IMG/VR virus record: IMGVR_UViG_3300025109_000073
Span: 1 to 22,906 of that record
Source: a virus
DNA length: 22,906 nucleotides
Reading direction: 5' to 3' (one strand)
Positions 16,080-22,828 of this stretch are shown here, piece after piece. The notes beneath the pieces were generated by a model that ran no database searches, was not told where the DNA came from, and worked only from the letters and a program-made list of their open reading frames with translations. Both the position numbers and the translations under genes were made by a program. How positions within the stretch are numbered: the first letter of the stretch is position 1; each line of letters begins with the position of its first letter.

Positions 16080-18743
16080 CTAATACCCAAAAGTAGCATC
16101 CATCATAGGCGGTGGTTGCCTAGATTTGGATACTCTGAAATCTTGGATCATATCTCTAGCCGCACGGGGGCGAGACATGGACATGTATCTAAAAGCATCG
16201 TAAGCGTGGTCCTCTGACTTGGTGTCTACATCCTCGGGGTTATTCTTACAAAGCGGGATGGTGGGCATGGTCCTAATGGTGTTGAGGCAGTTGCTGAAAA
16301 ATACAACACCACTACCCTCCTCGGGTGTGGCTTGTAGTCGGCGGTGGACTTCTAATTTACCTGCCATCCTGTTCTTGTCAGCCCTTCTCCACTTAATACC
16401 ACGGTTAACCATTATCTCAGCGATTGATGGCCCTGTTTGACCTCTCATATCCCAACATGAACCGTCCAGAACGTGGTCTTGTATGTAGGGATCACTAGCT
16501 TCAACCTCTATGATTAAATCAGCCAGCTTTTCGGCATTCCACCCCTTACCATACAATTCCCTGTACACCCATATATTGCCATCAAAGTCTACAGCACCCC
16601 AAAGTACACAGGAAGGAGAAGCATAGCCATAATCACAAGCCCTAATTCTTGTCCACGAACTCGGAATTTCAAAGGGATCACAAACATGCTTTCCTCTATC
16701 AAATTCTGTAAATGCGGCTCCTTCTGCAACATCCCAGTCTCCTTCCAATAAACGCCGCCGCTCAACCTCTGGAAGGGACATCAACATTGCTTCATAGTCA
16801 CCTGTTTCCATCAAACTTGGGTTGTCTGTCAAGCGAGCGGGGATGAACTTGCGATAAAAAAGTGGTTGCCCAGCCTTGGGGTGTGTTGAGGGGTATTTTA
16901 GAGTTGCCCCACTTTCAATATCAAGGGCTGGGAAAGCTGTGTTGGGTGGGCAAGGGTCAATATACATCTTTTTAACCCACCAGCCACCTATCCCTCCCGG
17001 GTTTGCTGTATTTCCAGATACCCACACATAGTTTTTTTGCCTCAATACAAAGTTTTCTGTGTCTTTTACTGTGATACAAAACACTTTACCACTATAATGT
17101 TCAGGGGTGACATCGTTTCTAGTATTAAGGTCTACTTTAGTAGTTGGACTATCCTTAACAAAATATATACAATACTTGTCATTGTGGTTGGGATTATCTA
17201 ACACATATTTTTTATACTGTGTTTTGTACCCAAGTTTGACAGCAATTTCTTGTAGGTCGTTTACTAGTTGAGGGCTTGTGGTGTAAGCTGTGCAGGCTGT
17301 GTCAGATTGCCAGTTTCCATCCCCAAGTATATAAGCTCTGAAAGCTAGGTCTAGCTGTCTGTAGGTAGCAGATTTCAAAAACTCACGAGGAAAATGCTTA
17401 TCTTTAGATTTACCAAACTGTTTTACATACTCCCATAATTCTTTGTTGGCTATCTGGAAGTCTCCATTTTTGGAGTAACAAAAATTATAGCAGCCAAGAA
17501 GTTTTTGTATAAACGGGTGGTTTTCCTTTTTTAGTTGGGAGATTATAACTTTGTAATTACCACCAGTAGATTTCCCAAAAGACCCCTCAGCAATATACAA
17601 ACCTAAAAACTGAGCGGCAGCGTCATCATTAAATTTACCAAAACCCCCAAACCCACCAGCGTAATATTTTTCAGAGGTTCTAACTACATTAATACTACCA
17701 CCTACATATTCATTCCACTTGACCAAATCGTTTGTAGGTTTTCCATGTTTTTTATATAAAACCCTGTGGTCATTGGTCATACTCATATACAAATTCTTTT
17801 TATATATACGAGTAATTTCTTCATCTACATCAAAGCTTGACACTGAGGTTACTGGTTTTATTACTAACTTGCCATCTTTCTCAACTGAATATACTAAATC
17901 CCCAACGTTTACATCCTGGATATTTTTCCACCCATCAACTGTCAGGGCTTCCCCTTCATCGACGCAACACCGCATGTATGGAATAATGCTAGGGTCAGTA
18001 GTGCGGAGCCTAGAACGAAGGTAATCCCATACATATGGGGTAGGGTAATGAGTGATTTCATCTATTGCTATGTAGGTATATGACTGGCCCTGGTAGCGGG
18101 TAACATCCCGGTCACGGTCACAGTAGGAAAAGTGGACAGAGGCACCGGAGGGAAAGAACCAAGTATTTTTGCCCTCCCTCCACTGTGCCTTTGGGAATGC
18201 GATTTTGTAGACCTGATGAGATTTCTCAATTAACTCACGGAGTTCATCAAGTGTGCGACGGAGTATGATAGCGCGGTGGTTGGGGTTGTCAGCATACCTG
18301 AGAACATCTAGGAGGACAGCAAAACTTTTACCCCCACCAGCGGCCCCCCCATAAAGGACATCCTCTTCCGGGGAAGCAAGGAAGTCGGTTTGTGGTCCTG
18401 GGTGGGGTTTAAATGTGGCATTCTGTTCTACATAATCCCTTGTAGCCTTGGGGAGGATTTCAATGTCATCCTTCACCAGTAGTGAGTTGCCCTCTTTAGA
18501 GATAGCCTTCTCAACCTTCTTGGCACCCTTCTCAATGTGCCGTATCTTGTCATACTCTTTCTTGGAAGCCCTGTCATGTTTGAGCTTCTGTTTGCGAGCA
18601 GTTACAAGCTTCCTCTGTGTCTCTCTCCTGGCTAGTTCAGCCTTGGAGAAATTATACTGACGCTTGGGTTGGGAAGGAGCATCCCGTTTTTTAGGTGGCT
18701 CCTTCCCATCCAAAAAAGCTTCAAGGTCAGAGGGGTCAGCCAA
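16080..18743 (-). CDS. terL: Terminase large subunit, intein-containing precursor
   Basis: An 887-aa precursor: extein 1-259, intein 260-578, extein 579-887. The spliced product would be 568 aa, normal for TerL. ATPase: Walker A YGGAAGGGKS (131-140), Walker B SYTYIAIDEI (221-230), and the coupling motif rebuilt by splicing as RC/TANPGG. Nuclease: acidic residues in ACDYGYA (D704), VLDGSCWD (D760) and DHAYDAFRY (845-853). The N-terminal 90 residues are basic (KKxxK-rich). The frame has no ATG at its start: a TTG (18741-18743) lies one codon after the upstream gene's TAA, in the same frame, with no clear ribosome binding site, so initiation may depend on coupling. TerL translocates DNA through the portal and cuts the concatemer. 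Confidence 0.92.
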   Translation of the reverse strand: MADPSDLEAFLDGKEPPKKRDAPSQPKRQYNFSKAELARRETQRKLVTARKQKLKHDRASKKEYDKIRHIEKGAKKVEKAISKEGNSLLVKDDIEILPKATRDYVEQNATFKPHPGPQTDFLASPEEDVLYGGAAGGGKSFAVLLDVLRYADNPNHRAIILRRTLDELRELIEKSHQVYKIAFPKAQWREGKNTWFFPSGASVHFSYCDRDRDVTRYQGQSYTYIAIDEITHYPTPYVWDYLRSRLRTTDPSIIPYMRCCVDEGEALTVDGWKNIQDVNVGDLVYSVEKDGKLVIKPVTSVSSFDVDEEITRIYKKNLYMSMTNDHRVLYKKHGKPTNDLVKWNEYVGGSINVVRTSEKYYAGGFGGFGKFNDDAAAQFLGLYIAEGSFGKSTGGNYKVIISQLKKENHPFIQKLLGCYNFCYSKNGDFQIANKELWEYVKQFGKSKDKHFPREFLKSATYRQLDLAFRAYILGDGNWQSDTACTAYTTSPQLVNDLQEIAVKLGYKTQYKKYVLDNPNHNDKYCIYFVKDSPTTKVDLNTRNDVTPEHYSGKVFCITVKDTENFVLRQKNYVWVSGNTANPGGIGGWWVKKMYIDPCPPNTAFPALDIESGATLKYPSTHPKAGQPLFYRKFIPARLTDNPSLMETGDYEAMLMSLPEVERRRLLEGDWDVAEGAAFTEFDRGKHVCDPFEIPSSWTRIRACDYGYASPSCVLWGAVDFDGNIWVYRELYGKGWNAEKLADLIIEVEASDPYIQDHVLDGSCWDMRGQTGPSIAEIMVNRGIKWRRADKNRMAGKLEVHRRLQATPEEGSGVVFFSNCLNTIRTMPTIPLCKNNPEDVDTKSEDHAYDAFRYMSMSRPRAARDMIQDFRVSKSRQPPPMMDATFGY
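17010..17966 (-). mobile_element. LAGLIDADG homing-endonuclease intein in terL
   Basis: A 319-residue in-frame insertion (precursor residues 260-578). Block A starts CVDEGEALTVDGW with C1, then VNVGDLVYSV. Block B is SMTNDHRVLY with the conserved T and H (T323, H326). Two LAGLIDADG helices are AQFLGLYIAEGSF (about 377-389) and DLAFRAYILGDGNW (465-478). Block F is SGKVFCITVKDTENFVLRQK. Block G ends VWVSGN followed by Thr+1, with Gly instead of the usual penultimate His. Its base composition is AT-richer than the extein (15/60 GC at 17161-17220 versus 30/60 at 16741-16800), consistent with separate acquisition. Both endonuclease motifs keep an acidic residue (E387, D475), so homing activity is plausible. 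Confidence 0.93.
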
Positions 18744-18746
18744 AGT

Positions 18747-19322
18747 TTATGCGGCTGAACTTAGTGGGGTAGCTTCAGAACCACCACTCTGTTTAATCAT
18801 GCCCTCTAGAAGCCAAACATCAGTAGCTACGTCAGTCATACGAATCCAATCGTATATCTTGCCACCTGTAGCAACTCCATTCAAAGTGATTGTGTCTTGG
18901 GTACCAGTGGCAACCCAGTTGTAGTTAACAGCAGAATCAGTATCTGAACCCATGATAAAACCGTGGAAGCCAGCGTTGGCAGTGTCAGCGGTTACAATGG
19001 TTGAAGAGGTGGCTGCGATGCCTTGCATGACAGTGTAGACATTGCCGGTGCCTGTGGCTTCTGGCAAAGTGACAGCAAGAGTGGCATCCAAGACAAGGCA
19101 AATCTTGTTGCCGTGAGTGGTGGGGTCTAGGGTGAGAGTGTTAGTACCATCAGCGATAGATACTAGCTTAGTAGAAATGTCAGCCGCATCATTAATCTCA
19201 GCAGCCGTAGCCGTAACACCATCCATGATATTTAGTTCGGCATTTGTAGAGGTAAGTGTGGTACCTGCACTGTCAATCTTGAGTGCGTACCGTTCGTCTG
19301 GATTTACTGTTAGTGAAGCCAT
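18747..19322 (-). CDS. Virion structural / decoration-like protein
   Basis: A 191-aa, Thr/Ala-rich, beta-rich protein. It includes LTSTNAELNIMDGVTATAAE (about 23-42), the 'AELNxxDGVTATAAEIN' motif frequent in phage fibre and capsid-associated proteins. The rest (VLDATLAVTLPEATGTGNVY, NYNWVATGTQDTITLNG) resembles small surface-exposed virion domains. Strong ribosome binding site: AAGGAG, eight bases, ATG. It lies immediately before terL, sharing its frame across a single stop codon. The specific location in the particle is unknown. Confidence 0.6.
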   Translation of the reverse strand: MASLTVNPDERYALKIDSAGTTLTSTNAELNIMDGVTATAAEINDAADISTKLVSIADGTNTLTLDPTTHGNKICLVLDATLAVTLPEATGTGNVYTVMQGIAATSSTIVTADTANAGFHGFIMGSDTDSAVNYNWVATGTQDTITLNGVATGGKIYDWIRMTDVATDVWLLEGMIKQSGGSEATPLSSAA

Positions 19323-19399
19323 TTTATTTTCTCCTTAGTTTATGTTTGTAGTACTATTAATATAAATCAGTTATCTCAGTCTGTCCTAAGAGGTGAACA

Positions 19400-19951
19400 T
19401 TAAGCGGCATCGTAGAAACCGTTTACCATTATCTCAGCAATACCAGTGGTTCCTGTATCATATTCAATCGCAATAGCACCCCCCGGAGGAATTATAATAC
19501 TGTCATTTGGAATAAATACTCCGTGGTTAGCTGCACTTGTTCGCATCGAAGCTAGTTGCCCGTCTGTTGAAAAGCCACTAATGGCACTAACACCAAGAAC
19601 GGTAGCTGAAGCAGTAGCACCGCTACCAACTTTTGTATTTACTGGGATTATTGCAGTACCACCCGTTGCCGTTCCTGTAGCTCTCCAAACTTTCCATAAC
19701 ACCGATTGAACAGCCCCCACAACTATGCGATCAACAACAAAATTTTGTGTAGCATTATCGTTTTTAAAATAAAAAATATAATCCCCCGCCTCAGCATCAG
19801 CATCATGAGAATTCATCATGTAGCCATCATCATTGTCACGGGAACGATAATAAAAACGACTGTTCGCACTGGAACTAGTCTCTACTCTAAACTCTTTATT
19901 AACACCAGCAGAGTTACCTCTACCCTTACCATCAAAAAGTTGAAATAACAT
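19400..19951 (-). CDS. Hypothetical virion-type protein
   Basis: A 183-aa, beta-rich protein without signal or membrane segments. The first half (FRVETSSSANSRFYYRSRDN, YIFYFKNDNATQNFVVDRIV) and second half (GTAIIPVNTKVGSGATASAT, NDSIIIPPGGAIAIEYDTGT) look like jelly-roll or Ig-like strands, suggesting a head or tail surface protein. AGGAG precedes the ATG by 7 nt. A 77-bp gap follows before the next gene. I do not recognise the family; the role is inferred from neighbours. Confidence 0.55.
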   Translation of the reverse strand: MLFQLFDGKGRGNSAGVNKEFRVETSSSANSRFYYRSRDNDDGYMMNSHDADAEAGDYIFYFKNDNATQNFVVDRIVVGAVQSVLWKVWRATGTATGGTAIIPVNTKVGSGATASATVLGVSAISGFSTDGQLASMRTSAANHGVFIPNDSIIIPPGGAIAIEYDTGTTGIAEIMVNGFYDAA

Positions 19952-19969
19952 ATCAGTACTCCTAGCTCA

Positions 19970-20143
19970 TTATCCGTTTAATTTAAAGTTGATTAGTTGT
20001 AACTCGTAAATAATTTGTTGAAGCAGTTGTAATGTGTCTGTATTACTATCAATAGTTTCTACAGCATCCTTGATACTACTGTCACCATAAATAGATTTGG
20101 GGTCTACAAGACCTGCATTCCTATCCCTTGAAATACTACCCAC
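19970..20143 (-). CDS. Small protein, 57 aa, GTG start
   Basis: An open frame of 57 codons fills the gap between two virion-type genes. It starts at GTG two bases after the preceding stop and ends 18 bp before the next start. The sequence starts GSISRDRNAGLVDPKSIYGD, followed by a helical, Gln/Leu-rich half (DTLQLLQQIIYELQLINFKL) that could be a short coiled coil. The ribosome binding site is weak (GTGAG), so translation would be coupled to the upstream gene. Function unknown. Confidence 0.55.
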   Translation of the reverse strand: MGSISRDRNAGLVDPKSIYGDSSIKDAVETIDSNTDTLQLLQQIIYELQLINFKLNG

Positions 20144-20145
20144 TT

Positions 20146-20523
20146 TTATGTTCTCACTCTAATGTTTGGGTTGAGGGGAATACGACACACAAAACCAGAA
20201 ATCATAATTTGGTTTGCAGAACTGACAAAAGCACGAATGACCAAAGAGTTTTGTAGAATTAACCCTGGTACCACTTGTATCAAACCAACACCAGCCGCCA
20301 AGGTTGTCTTCAAAAGGTCATCGGGGTCAGTCACTCCCCCCCACTCAATTGTAAGGTCAACATTATCCGTGGCATGAGTATTGGTAGCCCATATCCAAGC
20401 CTCATCATAATCTGACACACCGGATATACAAGTGTGGAGGAGTGTTCCCGGGGTGCTTGTAGCTGCAACTTTAATCTGTCTCCCGTTGGTACTCCCGGAG
20501 AGTGGGTAACGAGTACCGGACAT
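20146..20523 (-). CDS. Hypothetical small virion-type protein
   Basis: A 125-aa, beta-strand-rich protein. Segments such as GTLLHTCISGVSDYDEAWIW, VDLTIEWGGVTDPDDLLKTT and NSLVIRAFVSSANQIMISGF look like a compact beta-sandwich of the kind found in phage head-surface proteins. It begins 3 bp after the LamG gene stop with no clear ribosome binding site, suggesting coupled translation. No named family recognised. Confidence 0.55.
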   Translation of the reverse strand: MSGTRYPLSGSTNGRQIKVAATSTPGTLLHTCISGVSDYDEAWIWATNTHATDNVDLTIEWGGVTDPDDLLKTTLAAGVGLIQVVPGLILQNSLVIRAFVSSANQIMISGFVCRIPLNPNIRVRT

Positions 20524-20526
20524 ATT

Positions 20527-21339
20527 TTAGGTTTTCAGGTTGAGGTCGAAGAAGGCGTTACACCACACTCTGATGTTGTCGAGGTCTAGGGCTGTCAGAG
20601 CTTTACCAACCATAAGGATCATGGCCATCTCACCGTCGAAGAAGTTGATATTGGTTCCACCAGTACCCTCATAATCTCCGAAACTAGGTACAACTGTCAA
20701 ATTTTCAACATCTACAAATGTTCCTGTGTCGTCAGCAGTGGCTGCTAATTCAGTACCATTTTTGTAGAGTTTAATGCCAGAACTTGCAGCAGTATTATCC
20801 CAAGTGGCTGATAATAGCTGCCACTCATCCTCAGTAATGGTGTCCTTGGAAGCCTTCCCAATCTTGGCAGCAGCACTTTCATCCCACAGTTCTAGGTTCA
20901 ACTTGTCGGCTGCATCCAACCAGAACAACCACTCACGAACTTCTGCGCCAGATGTAAGATCAAGTTTACTCCCAATAGTACTGTTAGTGCTATCAACAGG
21001 ATTAACGAGAGCAACCCAGCTAATAGCCGCTGCGGGAGTGAAGGCTGCGATGTCGGGAGTATCAAATTCCTCATCTGTACCATTCATCTTCAATGCAATA
21101 CCCAAACCAAGATGGCGGGCACCAGTGTCATATGTTGCAATGCTGTGGTTGTATGTGAATGTCAAGCCACCAACAGCACTTTCATCACCAGTTGTGGTGG
21201 TGGTGTCAGATGCCTGGGGTAGCCAAAACATGTGGCAGTTCCCAGTAATCTTCCTAATACCTCTAGTAAACTCTGCCCGTGTCATTAGTGGGTTTTGGAG
21301 CAGGGTATTTACCTTGAGGCCAGAAACCGTGTTAGCCAT
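20527..21339 (-). CDS. LamG/concanavalin A-like lectin-domain virion protein
   Basis: A 270-aa protein. Residues about 78-255 follow the laminin-G-type pattern: ISWVALVNP (strand), EWLFWLDAADKLNLELWDES, EWQLLSATWDNTAASSGIKL with YKNGTEL (the classic 'W..v..t.d.....lYvNG' signature), and FFDGEMAMILMVGKALTALD near the C-terminus. Phages use such jelly-roll domains for capsid or fibre decoration and glycan or host-surface attachment. Strong ribosome binding site (TAGGAGA, TAAAT, ATG). Ligand unknown. Its position between terS and terL is unusual for an adhesion-type protein. Confidence 0.75.
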   Translation of the reverse strand: MANTVSGLKVNTLLQNPLMTRAEFTRGIRKITGNCHMFWLPQASDTTTTTGDESAVGGLTFTYNHSIATYDTGARHLGLGIALKMNGTDEEFDTPDIAAFTPAAAISWVALVNPVDSTNSTIGSKLDLTSGAEVREWLFWLDAADKLNLELWDESAAAKIGKASKDTITEDEWQLLSATWDNTAASSGIKLYKNGTELAATADDTGTFVDVENLTVVPSFGDYEGTGGTNINFFDGEMAMILMVGKALTALDLDNIRVWCNAFFDLNLKT

Positions 21340-21356
21340 ATTTATCTCCTAGTGTT

Positions 21357-21494
21357 CTAGACCCTGCCACCTTTGGAGAGGTCTTTTGTTTTTTGTATAA
21401 ATCCGCCGTTGGCGTTGTTTGAATTTAATTCTGCGGGAGCATCTGAAGGATAGAAAGGTGTGGGGGCATCAAACCCAGTTTCATTTTCAGCCAT
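21357..21494 (-). CDS. Small protein, 45 aa
   Basis: A 45-codon frame beginning MAENETGFDAPTPFYPSDAP and ending KTKDLSKGGRV. Its ATG overlaps the end of the preceding gene by 8 bp (ATGGCTGA), and it stops 17 bp before the next start codon. It is hydrophilic and Pro/Asn-rich. The tight overlap supports it as a real gene, but its function is unknown. Confidence 0.55.
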   Translation of the reverse strand: MAENETGFDAPTPFYPSDAPAELNSNNANGGFIQKTKDLSKGGRV

Positions 21495-21765
21495 AAACCC
21501 TAACCTTCCCCGACTTCAACCTCTTGTGCAAACCTACATGGGAAAGGTACCTCCCAGTAGCCTCAAGCAACCAGTCAGACAACTCCCTCAATGAATAATC
21601 ACCAGTCTTGTGGTAGTCAAAAACTCTTTGTAGTGCTGTGAGTTCCAGGGGGACCTCTTCAATCTTTTTCCCATATTTATAGGGTCCAGGTTTTGCATCC
21701 TCTGGGTCTACATATTTATAACCAAACGGAACGGTGGGATTACGCCTCGTGAAAGTCTGCGTCAA
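21487..21765 (-). CDS. Small helix-turn-helix protein with recombinase-domain-like pattern
   Basis: A 92-aa protein with TTG start (21763-21765) preceded by a good GAGAGG ribosome binding site. It reads VPFGYKYVDPED, then LELTALQRVFDYHKTGDYSL, RELSDWLLEATGRYLSHVGL. This resembles the 'Recombinase' DNA-binding segment of large serine recombinases (GYk...l..vf..y..G..Slrei...L), but no catalytic resolvase domain is present. It overlaps terS by 26 bp. The closest role by context is a DNA-binding partner of the small terminase (site recognition). That is inference; it may also be a regulator. Confidence 0.6.
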   Translation of the reverse strand: MTQTFTRRNPTVPFGYKYVDPEDAKPGPYKYGKKIEEVPLELTALQRVFDYHKTGDYSLRELSDWLLEATGRYLSHVGLHKRLKSGKVRVYG

Positions 21766-22153
21766 TTATCCTCTCCGTTTTTGCTGGTAATAATACAACA
21801 CCGTGCATGACCTCCCCCTCGTGCTGCACTATCTCCCTTTTACCAATCCCAACCCTATCCAACACCTCTTTGGCTGCTTCAAATTTAGCTTTAGAGGCTG
21901 GGTCCTCAAGACCACCAGTCTCCATCCTGTCGACAATCTGTCTGGCAGCACCAGGAGAGTGGAGAGCCAAATAAGATTGAGTGAGGGCTAAAATCTCATC
22001 AGCAAGGGACTTGACAACCTTATATTTGCTAGTGGGGTTATAACCGGCAGAAATAAGGGCAGCATCAACATCAAACTCCTCCTCGAAAGCCTCAAGGAAG
22101 CGGGTTTGTTGTTCAGTCCGTTGCCTTTGAGGTTGTTGAGGGAGGAGGTGCAT
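21740..22153 (-). CDS. terS: Terminase small subunit-like protein
   Basis: 137 aa from the ATG at 22153, chosen because AAAGG lies 8 nt upstream. The frame remains open to an earlier ATG at 22207, but that one lies within the leader repeat and has only a poor AAAAAG upstream. N-terminal RTEQQTRFLEAFEEEFDVDA with ALISAGYNPTSKYKVVKSLA forms a helix-turn-helix-like DNA-binding region. The centre, SYLALHSPGAARQIVDRMET and KAKFEAAKEVLDRVGIGKRE, is the oligomerisation or 'AAxxVLDRxGxxK' segment typical of TerS. Its job would be to recognise the packaging site and recruit TerL, which here is encoded about 3 kb downstream. Confidence 0.72.
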   Translation of the reverse strand: MHLLPQQPQRQRTEQQTRFLEAFEEEFDVDAALISAGYNPTSKYKVVKSLADEILALTQSYLALHSPGAARQIVDRMETGGLEDPASKAKFEAAKEVLDRVGIGKREIVQHEGEVMHGVVLLPAKTERIIDADFHEA

Positions 22154-22175
22154 GTTTTCCTTTATTTTAAAAGGG

Positions 22176-22207
22176 AGAGGGGTGGAGGGAGCCAAGCAAC
22201 ATTGCAT
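22176..22207 (-). repeat. Leader repeat copy 1 (upstream of terS)
   Basis: A 32-nt sequence matching 22416-22447 with one mismatch, exactly 240 bp apart. It ends 22 nt before the terS ATG at 22153. On the minus strand it begins ATGCAATGTTGCTTGG and contains the short palindrome GCAATGTTGC. In this copy the ATG directly follows the stop of the preceding small gene and is in frame with terS. Confidence 0.9.
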
Positions 22208-22392
22208 TTATTTCTTTTTACGTTTCTCAAGTCGGCTGCGAGTTTTCATTTTCTCAGCAGCCCCCTTAATATAATCTAAAGCCTTACCAGCAGGGGTGCG
22301 TGGGGGTTAGGAACACGAACTTTACCAGGGTCAACCGTAATCCCCCCATTAATGGAAGACTTTTTCTCTTTAGGAACTAACATAATACCCAT
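22208..22392 (-). pseudogene. Small basic protein gene with a -1 frame break in a C run
   Basis: It starts at ATG 22392 with AAAGG 7 nt upstream and reads MGIMLVPKEKKSSINGG..., then VDPGKVRVPNP. In frame it stops at 22276 after 38 codons. In the -1 frame beyond a five-C run (22302-22306), the reading continues RTPAGKALDYIKGAAEKMKT and ends in a Lys/Arg-rich tail at 22208, one base before the terS leader repeat. The two halves look like a single protein of about 60 aa. One extra C would restore the frame. It may be a sequencing error, a real mutation or a programmed -1 frameshift. Confidence 0.6.
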
Positions 22393-22415
22393 AATTATAC
22401 CTTTGAAATAAAAAA

Positions 22416-22447
22416 AGAGGGGTGGGGGGAGCCAAGCAACATTGCAT
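22416..22447 (-). repeat. Leader repeat copy 2 (upstream of the frameshifted small gene)
   Basis: It is the same 32-nt element as at 22176-22207 (mismatch G/A at 22426/22186). It ends 23 nt before the ATG at 22392, almost the same distance as copy 1 is from terS. The 9-mer AACATTGCA within it occurs a third time at 22691-22699, in the AT-rich region just upstream of the promoter. Confidence 0.9.
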
Positions 22448-22495
22448 CACCTGTTGAGAACCTAGGAACACCCTCCACCCCTTAAAAAGTGGGTA

Positions 22496-22600
22496 TCATG
22501 GGGCATTTTTTACTCTAACAACTCCCCCCAACATTTGGCAACCATGCTTCCTAATCTCACTTGTTATTTGTTGGTGATAAGATTTAAGCATGGATGCCAT
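22496..22600 (-). CDS. Small protein, 34 aa, first gene after the promoter
   Basis: ATG at 22598-22600 preceded by AAAAGG (good spacing), then MASMLKSYHQQITSEIRKHG and a short tail ending KNAP, stop TGA. The start lies about 30 nt downstream of the expected transcription start. Nothing in the sequence indicates a function. The alternative is a non-coding leader. Confidence 0.5.
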   Translation of the reverse strand: MASMLKSYHQQITSEIRKHGCQMLGGVVRVKNAP

Positions 22601-22636
22601 AATCCTTTTATAAAACTATACCACTACCTATATACT

Positions 22637-22664
22637 ATTGTATCCACTTTTGAGGGTTTGTCAA
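22637..22664 (-). promoter_or_regulatory. Sigma70-like promoter for the minus-strand late genes
   Basis: On the minus strand: TTGACA at 22664-22659 (perfect -35), 16-nt spacer, TACAAT at 22642-22637 (5/6 match to -10). A/T-rich sequence upstream (22670-22720) could act as an UP element. The -35 lies inside an inverted repeat GGGTT-gaca-AACCC (22656-22669), which could be an operator. Expected start near 22630. It is the only convincing promoter found in the window. Confidence 0.75.
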
Positions 22665-22774
22665 CCCCCTTTTTAATAAAAAATCAAAAAAACATTGCAA
22701 TTTTAAAATAAACTTTGAGATATACAAGAATATTATCCAAAAAAATATGGAAATGGGGGGTTCAGGTGAGGGGT

Positions 22775-22828
22775 TCACGCTGGTATGCCGCAACTTTTAC
22801 CCCCACAACCCCTACAATACTGCCACAT
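22775..22828 (-). CDS. Possible 17-aa Cys-rich peptide
   Basis: ATG at 22826-22828 with AAAGGA just upstream, reading MWQYCRGCGGKSCGIPA then TGA. The CxxC plus a third Cys resembles half of a zinc knuckle. It may be the remnant or stand-alone version of a small zinc-finger protein, but at 17 codons chance is hard to exclude. The rest of 22665-22906 holds A/T-rich DNA and no other gene that I can support. Confidence 0.25.
   Translation of the reverse strand: MWQYCRGCGGKSCGIPA

Noticed and set aside
18741-19322. A single fused virion-protein/TerL gene by stop readthrough
   Set aside because: The shared frame is real, but TerL length and family pattern fit a separate protein, and there is no readthrough signal. 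It is kept only as a minor alternative.
22154-22207. Longer terS starting at 22207
   Set aside because: The extra 18 residues are encoded largely by the leader repeat that also occurs before another gene, and the ribosome binding site is much better for the ATG at 22153.
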